From assembly GCA_937926875.1 (NCBI GenBank), contig CALBAX010000062.1, positions 1 through 10,645 of the forward strand: DNA of 10,645 bases, in the 5' to 3' direction. The position numbers and the translations under genes were made by a program. Each line of letters opens with the position of its first letter. Within the stretch, counting starts at the first letter, position 1. The notes beneath the pieces were generated by a model. The model saw only the letters and a program-made list of their open reading frames with translations. It did no database searches and was not told where the DNA came from. This document shows, piece by piece, positions 6,223-10,645 of the stretch. Origin of the DNA: an uncultured Desulfovibrio sp. (GTDB lineage Bacteria; Desulfobacterota; Desulfovibrionia; Desulfovibrionales; Desulfovibrionaceae).

Positions 6223-6798
6223 ATGAAATCTTTGAAAGGTACCCAGACCGAGAAAAACATCCTGACCGCTTTCGCCGGAGAATCTCAGGCCCGCAACCGT
6301 TACGACTTCTTTGCTGCCAAAGCCAAAAGCGATGGCTACGTCCTGGTCCGCGACATCTTCCAGGAAACCGCCCTCCAGGAAAAGGAACACGCCAAGCGCC
6401 TGTTCAAGTTCCTTGAAGGCGGCGATGTGGAGATCGTGGGTGCATTCCCTGCCGGCATCATCGGCGCTACCGAAGCCAACCTGCTGGCCTCCGCTGCCGG
6501 CGAAAACCACGAGCACACGGAAATGTATCCTTCGTTCGCCGCCGTGGCCGAAAAGGAAGGCTTCTCCGAGATCGCCGCTGTGATGCGCAATATCGCCGTG
6601 GCCGAAGCCTACCATGAAAAGCGATTCCTGGCCCTGGCCAAGGACATCAAGGAAGGCCGCATGTTCATGCGTGAAAAAGCCACCGTGTGGCGCTGCCGCA
6701 ACTGCGGTTGCCTGGTGGAAGGTACCCACGCTCCCGACCTGTGCCCGGCCTGTGCCCATCCCAAGGCCCACTTCGAAGAACTGAACTACACCTTCTAG
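6223..6798 (+). CDS. rbr: Rubrerythrin
   Basis: Rubrerythrin is a cytoplasmic non-haem iron peroxidase that reduces hydrogen peroxide to water with electrons from NADH or rubredoxin-type carriers. It protects anaerobes against oxidative stress. The N-terminal four-helix domain (about residues 1-145) carries the di-iron ligands Glu20, Glu53 and His56 (in ETALQEKEH), Glu94 and Glu97 (in GENHE), and Glu128 and His131 (in EAYH). The C-terminal rubredoxin-like domain binds one iron through Cys158, Cys161, Cys174 and Cys177. All ligands are present. The 191-residue length equals the Desulfovibrio vulgaris protein. GGGAG at 6211-6215, 7 bases before the ATG, sets the start. It appears to be monocistronic, with its own promoter and two downstream terminators. 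Confidence 0.97.
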   Translation: MKSLKGTQTEKNILTAFAGESQARNRYDFFAAKAKSDGYVLVRDIFQETALQEKEHAKRLFKFLEGGDVEIVGAFPAGIIGATEANLLASAAGENHEHTEMYPSFAAVAEKEGFSEIAAVMRNIAVAEAYHEKRFLALAKDIKEGRMFMREKATVWRCRNCGCLVEGTHAPDLCPACAHPKAHFEELNYTF

Positions 6799-6840
6799 TC
6801 CTTTCCTGACGTAGCCTGCCCGCTACAGTATGGATACCCG

Positions 6841-6870
6841 GGGCCGTGGCGAGATGCCGCGGCCCTTGTT
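6841..6870 (+). terminator. First hairpin terminator after rubrerythrin
   Basis: GGGCCGTGGC (6841-6850) pairs with GCCGCGGCCC (6856-6865) around the loop GAGAT, 10 base pairs with one G-T wobble. Only a weak T tract (TTGTT) follows, so termination may be partial. Confidence 0.6.
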
Positions 6871-6881
6871 CCACAGCAGGC

Positions 6882-6917
6882 AAAAAAGGCCCTCCCTTCA
6901 TGAAGGGAGGGCCTTTT
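6882..6917. terminator. Strong bidirectional terminator at the host-phage boundary
   Basis: GGCCCTCCCTTCA (6888-6900) meets its exact reverse complement (6901-6913) with no spacer. Six A residues precede it and four T residues follow. The stem functions on both strands, with the better T-run on the minus strand. It insulates rubrerythrin from the phage genes on the other side and ends any phage transcript arriving from the right. Confidence 0.9.
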
Positions 6918-7165
6918 GCTGTCCAAGGGGCCTGCTTTTGGCGGCAAGGCCCGTGGCGGAGAGAGGAAGGCTTTTTCCATGCTGGATGTGGCCCTGAAAG
7001 GGCCGCCTCCGCCGGGACGCGGGATGGGATCTTCGGGGCAGGAAAATGCAGACAAAGAAGGCCGGACAGATCCGCAACCGGCGCTTCGCTGTGGCTGTCC
7101 GCCAGCCTGTGTCCTTCCGGCACCACGCCGCACCTGGGAGCCGCTCCACGCCAACCGCCAGTTTT
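6918..7165. other. Non-coding gap between phage module and rubrerythrin
   Basis: No protein-like frame continues from the phage gene that stops at 7166. Frames open here on the minus strand are out of register with it and have no family features. One short hairpin, GGCCCT-GAA-AGGGCC (6990-7004), is present without a T-run. No direct repeat or tRNA that could be an attachment site is visible. This stretch probably holds the prophage edge or decayed phage sequence. Confidence 0.45.
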
Positions 7166-7741
7166 TCAGGGCAGGCGCGGCCCCTGGCCGGAGAACAGGT
7201 CGAAATTGTTGCCCAGGCGCCCGGCGCCATTGAGCAGGGTCTTGCCCAGGGAAAGATAGTCCGTGCTGCTTTTGCTGCGCAGCTGGCGTTCCCGTGCCTG
7301 GGATCCCTGGGCAGCATTGCGCTGGTTCCAGGCCTGGACTTCCTGATTGTAGGCCGCGCGCTCGCCCTGTTCCTCGATGGACAGGGCATCCAGTTCTCCT
7401 TTTTCCCGCAGGTCGAGCTGGCTGTCCAGATGGCTGCCGCTGTCGATCTGTGCGCCCGAGGCCCCGGCCTGTGCCCGCTGCTTGCCGAGCAGCAGGGATG
7501 TTTCCTGCCGTTTGCGCACCGCTGCATCATAGCTGTCGGCCCGGGTCTGCCGGGCTTCTTCTTCGGCCATGCGGGCATTCTCTTCCGCTATCTGCGCATT
7601 GCGCCGGGCCATGCCGGCAGAGAATTCCGCCTGCTTGCGCTGCTCCTCCTGACGGCTCACGGCACTCCAGGTGCCCACGGCAGTGCTGGCAAGGGTCACG
7701 GCGGCCCCCAGCAGGGCCGCGGTACTGCTGGCCACGGCCAT
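7166..7741 (-). CDS. T7 gp14-like internal virion protein
   Basis: This is probably an internal virion (core) protein of a podovirus-like phage. In T7 the corresponding protein, gp14 (196 residues), is ejected into the host and forms part of the channel for DNA entry in the outer membrane. The 191 residues begin with a hydrophobic Ala/Val/Thr segment (about 6-29) that could span or enter a membrane. A long Ala/Glu/Gln/Arg-rich helix, probably coiled coil, follows (about 30-85). A Gly/Ser-rich C-terminal region includes LGKTLLNGAGRLGNN. Low complexity makes the assignment rest mainly on length, composition and position after a nozzle gene and a GNAT gene. Its ATG overlaps the stop of the acetyltransferase gene as ATGA, so the two are translationally coupled. 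Confidence 0.65.
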   Translation of the reverse strand: MAVASSTAALLGAAVTLASTAVGTWSAVSRQEEQRKQAEFSAGMARRNAQIAEENARMAEEEARQTRADSYDAAVRKRQETSLLLGKQRAQAGASGAQIDSGSHLDSQLDLREKGELDALSIEEQGERAAYNQEVQAWNQRNAAQGSQARERQLRSKSSTDYLSLGKTLLNGAGRLGNNFDLFSGQGPRLP

Positions 7742-8199
7742 CAGCGCAGCTCCTTGTGCCAGACGCTTTCCGTATGGCGGGCCCCCAGGCGGCGGTACAG
7801 GGCGTCACAGGGGCGGGAGGCCGGGGAACTGTACTGGATCACGTCCGTACCGCGTTCCTTGAGCCCGGCCTCGGCCGCACGCAGCAGCCTCAGGACGGTC
7901 AGGCCCTTGCGGGCGGCCGGTGCCAGATACAGGCCATCCAGAGCGGCCAGACGTTTTCCCGGACGGTGCGGGCAATCCGTCAGGGTGAAGGCGGCGTAGC
8001 CCTGCAGTCTGCCGGAGCTGTCCCGGGCCGTCACCACATGCAGCATGCCCAGGCGTTCCCAGCAGGCATAGCGTTCCGTGTCCAGGGCGTAGACCTGCGG
8101 GCCGAACAGGGCGGCCTCGCTCTCGTCCCAGTGGGCCTGCAACAGGGGCGGCAGCTCCGGCAGCAGGCGTTCGAGCGGTTCACAGTGACAATGGATCAT
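7741..8199 (-). CDS. Phage GNAT acetyltransferase-like protein (T7 gp13 position)
   Basis: This 152-residue protein has the GNAT layout. Strands VVTARDSSGRLQGYAAF (about 55-71) lead to LDGLYLAPAARKGL (about 87-100) and the helix TVLRLLRAAEAGLKERG, where GNAT enzymes bind acetyl-CoA. A C-terminal LYRRLGARHTESVWHKEL ends it, as is typical. The glycine-rich pyrophosphate loop is degenerate (APAARKGL), so catalytic activity is uncertain. It lies between the nozzle gene and the gp14-like gene, where T7 encodes gp13, a protein family I recall as GNAT-related. A virion or assembly role is therefore as likely as an enzymatic one. An ATG at 8217 overlaps the nozzle stop, but AAGGAG at 8205-8210 lies 5 bases before the ATG at 8199, so I chose 8199. 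Confidence 0.75.
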   Translation of the reverse strand: MIHCHCEPLERLLPELPPLLQAHWDESEAALFGPQVYALDTERYACWERLGMLHVVTARDSSGRLQGYAAFTLTDCPHRPGKRLAALDGLYLAPAARKGLTVLRLLRAAEAGLKERGTDVIQYSSPASRPCDALYRRLGARHTESVWHKELR

Positions 8200-8204
8200 G
8201 CTCT

Positions 8205-8210
8205 CTCCTT
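8205..8210 (-). promoter_or_regulatory. Ribosome binding site deciding the GNAT start
   Basis: A full AAGGAG on the minus strand lies 5 bases before the ATG at 8199 and inside the codons of the alternative start at 8217. The upstream ATG overlaps the nozzle stop (ATGA) and could allow some coupled initiation, giving six extra residues. Confidence 0.65.
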
Positions 8211-8213
8211 GGT

Positions 8214-10325
8214 TCATATCTCTGCAAATTCCACATCCAGGCTCAGGGCCAGCAGGTGGAAGGGCAGGGGACGTTCCTGCACCAGCCAGATGGTGGCCGA
8301 GGGGCTGTGTCCTCCGGCAGGCAAAAAATCCACATCGCCGCTGAAGGGCTGGCAGGCCTCGTCCCAGCGCCGGGGCAGGAAGGGGATCTCGTAAAGTTCG
8401 TCGCGGCTGGCCCCGTAGCGGCCGCCCACGCTGCGGTACAGACGCAGGCAGCAGCGGCCCAGCGCCCGTTGCCGTCCCAGGGTGCTGCCGGATTCTCCGC
8501 TGCCTTCCACGGGCAGGGGCGACAGTACCGAGGCATAGGGCAGGCCTGCCTGGACGATGCGGGCGGCAAAGGGCAGCCGGATGCCGCCCTGCCGCACCAC
8601 GCAGCCTTCCACGGGGCTCCCGTCCGCCAGCACGGCCAGGGCCTGGCCTTCCAGATGGTCGAGCCCGTCCACGTCGTTTCCCGCTTCTTCCCGGCGTATG
8701 CTCAGGCCGCAATCCACAAAGAAGGCGTCCTCCACAGGGTCGCTGTCCTGCCATTGGGGGGCCAGACGTTCCAGACAGTAGCGGGTGCCGCCGTCCGTAT
8801 CCCGGCGGCGGACCACCAGCAGCAGTTCGTCGCTGTCCGGGCCGGAGATGCTGCACACGGACAGCACTTCCCCGGCCGTGGGATGGCGGCTCCAGCCCCA
8901 GATGTCGTGTTCCTTGAGATAGGTAAGGGCCAGCAGCAGGCCGTCGTCGCGCACGATCCAGAGCACGGATCCCGGCGTCTGCTGGTAGGCCCACTGACGC
9001 AGGCGGTGGCCTTCGAACAGATGCGGCGCCAGGATGGAAAGGTCGTTGCCCGCGTAGCCGTCTTTTTCCAGAGAATAGAACAGGTCGCGCACATGGGCGC
9101 CGTGGCGCTGCACATGCAGGATGGCATTGCCGATGATGATGGGCGCAAGGCCTGCGCTGCCCCAGTAGGACTGGGCCGTGATGGTGATGTTGCCCGGGGT
9201 GATGGCGCTGCCGTTGCCGCTGGCCTTGTATTCGCTGCCCGAGGTGCCCAGAAGCAGATCCCCGAAACTGGCCGCCCAGGCGATGGCGTCGATGGAGCCG
9301 GAAGCGATGAGGTATTCCACGGGGTCGTCGTCCTGCAGGGGGCGGGACTTGCGGAAGTTCTCGAAATCCCCGCTGCGCGAAAGGTAGAAGGCCTGCGGGC
9401 TGTCGCGCGTGCCTGCCAGGACCATGCGCTGCTGGTGGAAGGCCACCACGGACGGATTGTTGCCGTCGGCGAACGGGTCCCAGTCCTCGCGCGGGGTATC
9501 GGCGGTGTCTGCCTGATAGTTGTTGTCCGAAAATGTCGTGCCGCTGCTGACGCCGATGAAGCCGTAGTACCCGGCCTCCTCCCGGTAGATGTTGTATTCC
9601 GTGGCGCCTTCCACGGCTGTCCAGGAGATGTCCGTGCGGTTGCCCACCACCCAGTCGGAGGGATGCTTGCCGTCACAGCTGCCCGCCTCCGACGCCAGCG
9701 ACTGTTTGCCGTTGGCGTCCACGGCCACGATCTTGTAGCGCAGCGTGTAGCCGAGCCCGGCGTCATCGTCGTTGTTGCCGCGGACAAAGGTACAGCCGGG
9801 GGCCTGGGGGGCGGGCAGGCTGCTGTTGAGGGCCACGGCTTCCAGCGTCCAGCGGTAGCCGTGGCTGCGGATGGCGTTCCCGGGCAGGGGGGCTTCCGGA
9901 TCGCTGTCCGTGCTGCGGACGAGCTTGTGCAGCGGATAGGCCGTGTGGGCCAGATAGACGGTATCCCCCACCTGGGCGGCGCAGATCTCCAGCAGATGCC
10001 GGGCCTCGTAAGGCGTAGGCAGGCAGGGGATGTCCCCTTCCTGTCTGTCGAAGCCGTTGATGCCGGCGATGCACAGGGAATGCCCGGAAAGGACGAGTAC
10101 GAAGTTCTGTTCCGCCAGGGCATTGAAGCTGAAAGGCAGGAGCACGGCCTCGTCTGCGAGACTGCCCAGGAACAGGGTGCCGGGGCGGCGACGCACGTCG
10201 CCGTGCAGGCCGGGCAGCATGTTCTCCATGCATTGCACGGAACTGCTGTAACGGGAAAGATCGTAGCGGGCGGCCAGGATGGGCGAGACCTCGCCGCCGG
10301 TGAAGTTGTGCAGGGCTATGCGCAT
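8214..10325 (-). CDS. Podovirus tail nozzle (tail tubular protein B-like)
   Basis: This 703-residue protein resembles the tail nozzle/tail tubular B proteins (T7 gp12 type) that close the distal end of the short tail and form the DNA exit channel. The N terminus has the typical signature FTGGEVSPILAARYDLSRY, then ENMLPGLHG and VRRRPGT (residues 8-50), seen in many such prophage proteins. The middle has VVAFHQQRMVLAGTRDSPQAFYLSRSGDF-type blocks (about 293-322). Later come HVQRHGAHVRDLFYSLEKDGY (about 404-424) and VLWIVRDDGLLLALTY (about 454-469). An Ig/fibronectin-III-like stretch lies at about 190-275. The frame extends to an ATG at 10463, but that extension is Pro/Arg/Ser-rich and unlike the family. 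GAGGATCC directly before the ATG at 10325 supports the chosen start. The stop overlaps an ATG of the GNAT gene. Confidence 0.8.
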   Translation of the reverse strand: MRIALHNFTGGEVSPILAARYDLSRYSSSVQCMENMLPGLHGDVRRRPGTLFLGSLADEAVLLPFSFNALAEQNFVLVLSGHSLCIAGINGFDRQEGDIPCLPTPYEARHLLEICAAQVGDTVYLAHTAYPLHKLVRSTDSDPEAPLPGNAIRSHGYRWTLEAVALNSSLPAPQAPGCTFVRGNNDDDAGLGYTLRYKIVAVDANGKQSLASEAGSCDGKHPSDWVVGNRTDISWTAVEGATEYNIYREEAGYYGFIGVSSGTTFSDNNYQADTADTPREDWDPFADGNNPSVVAFHQQRMVLAGTRDSPQAFYLSRSGDFENFRKSRPLQDDDPVEYLIASGSIDAIAWAASFGDLLLGTSGSEYKASGNGSAITPGNITITAQSYWGSAGLAPIIIGNAILHVQRHGAHVRDLFYSLEKDGYAGNDLSILAPHLFEGHRLRQWAYQQTPGSVLWIVRDDGLLLALTYLKEHDIWGWSRHPTAGEVLSVCSISGPDSDELLLVVRRRDTDGGTRYCLERLAPQWQDSDPVEDAFFVDCGLSIRREEAGNDVDGLDHLEGQALAVLADGSPVEGCVVRQGGIRLPFAARIVQAGLPYASVLSPLPVEGSGESGSTLGRQRALGRCCLRLYRSVGGRYGASRDELYEIPFLPRRWDEACQPFSGDVDFLPAGGHSPSATIWLVQERPLPFHLLALSLDVEFAEI

Positions 10326-10511
10326 GGATCCTCGGAAAAGGTGGAGGTTGCGGGAATCAGGGGAAGGCCTGCGGGGCTGTCCCGGATCGAGCTGGGAAGG
10401 CAGCATCACGGGATGTGAGAGGGGAGTGGGGGATCGGGCCAGACGCAGGATGCTCGTGTCCACTCAGCTACGTCTGCCTGAGGCTGCATGCTTCCGGGCG
10501 CGGGCCGGGGC
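10326..10511. other. Non-coding gap inside the phage module with one hairpin
   Basis: This 186-base gap is unusual within otherwise overlapping phage genes. It contains an imperfect hairpin, GGCCAGACG (10437-10445) with CGTCTGCC (10471-10478) and one bulged base, without a T-run. The short minus-strand frame from the ATG near 10489 is only 27 codons long, is Pro-rich and shows no Shine-Dalgarno. I see no promoter match. Confidence 0.35.
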
Positions 10512-10645
10512 TCAGATCGTTCCTGCCTCTTCCCACTGCCACAGACCTGCCGTGCCAGGCACCCAGACGCAGGCGGGCATGTCGGCTTTTGCCAGCCAGA
10601 GCGTGCCTTCGTAGCTGTAGTAGCTGCCGTTCTTCACGTCCATGC
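10512..10645 (-). CDS. C-terminal end of a phage protein with carbohydrate-binding-like module (partial)
   Basis: The minus strand is open from the window edge to a TGA at 10512-10514 and encodes at least 43 residues ending EEAGTI. The pattern NGSYYSYEGTLWLAKAD, then WVPGTAGLWQW, matches the layout of small chitin/cellulose-binding-like modules (CBM5/12 type). These have the form Y-x-Y-x-G-x-L-Y/W, then W-x-P and L-W. Such modules often end phage tail fibres, baseplate proteins or other virion surface proteins. The first Met visible, at 10643, may not be the start; the gene probably continues beyond the window. Position upstream of the nozzle suits a structural or receptor-binding protein, but the bulk is unseen. 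Confidence 0.55.
   Translation of the reverse strand, partial: MDVKNGSYYSYEGTLWLAKADMPACVWVPGTAGLWQWEEAGTI

Noticed and set aside
6665..7154. Minus-strand open frames downstream of the gp14-like gene as possible gp15 remnants
   Set aside because: They run through the perfect terminator palindrome and into antisense rubrerythrin, with no features of large ejection proteins.
8200..8994. N-terminal extension of the GNAT frame to 8994
   Set aside because: The extension overlaps the nozzle gene in another frame and is Gly/Arg/Pro-rich. A full AAGGAG marks the start at 8199.
8256..10418. Plus-strand open frame of 720 codons opposite the nozzle gene
   Set aside because: It has shadow composition (His/Gly/Val/Ala) and no motifs, while the minus strand encodes a recognisable tail protein with coupled neighbours.
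10326..10463. 46-residue N-terminal extension of the nozzle protein
   Set aside because: It is Pro/Ser/Arg-rich with no similarity to nozzle N termini. A Shine-Dalgarno directly precedes the ATG at 10325, which begins the family signature.
10460..10490. tRNA-like string resembling a D-arm in the phage gap
   Set aside because: No T-arm, anticodon stem or acceptor closure can be built around it.

Overview
The window looks like chromosomal DNA from a Desulfovibrio-type sulfate reducer. The inference rests on high GC with short AT-rich promoter islands, a rubrerythrin that closely resembles the classic Desulfovibrio vulgaris protein as I remember it (same 191-residue length), and a short ThiC of the kind found in anaerobes. 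No database search was possible, so family names come from motifs, lengths and gene order.

Layout, left to right. Positions 1-301 hold no convincing gene, only a perfect 16-bp palindrome. Positions 302-1935, minus strand, form one unit: a candidate promoter, a TPP riboswitch with a following intrinsic terminator, thiC, and two hairpins after the stop codon. Positions 2116-4248, plus strand, encode a two-gene potassium uptake system of Ktr/Trk type: a membrane pore subunit and a cytoplasmic RCK gating subunit. A bidirectional terminator at 4275-4305 separates it from a converging minus-strand pair: a YgjP/DUF45-type zinc metallopeptidase followed 7 bases later by a TauE/SafE-family exporter. 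An AT-rich intergenic region (about 5990-6222) carries divergent promoters for this pair and for rubrerythrin, with two inverted repeats that look like operators. Rubrerythrin (6223-6798) is followed by two terminators.

From 7166 to the right edge the minus strand is a phage structural module, read right to left: the tail of a protein with a carbohydrate-binding-like C terminus (cut by the window edge), a 703-residue tail nozzle (tail tubular B type) protein, a GNAT acetyltransferase-like protein, and a 191-residue Ala/Gln/Glu-rich protein like T7-type internal virion protein gp14. The stop and start codons of these genes touch or overlap. The order nozzle, GNAT-like, gp14-like matches T7 genes 12, 13 and 14. 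No gp15- or gp16-like gene follows; instead there are about 250 non-coding bases, a strong bidirectional terminator and the host rubrerythrin gene. This looks like the edge of a prophage or prophage remnant.

The host part is ordinary housekeeping (thiamin, potassium, oxidative stress). The accessory interest lies in the phage module and in the unassigned palindromes and hairpins between genes.
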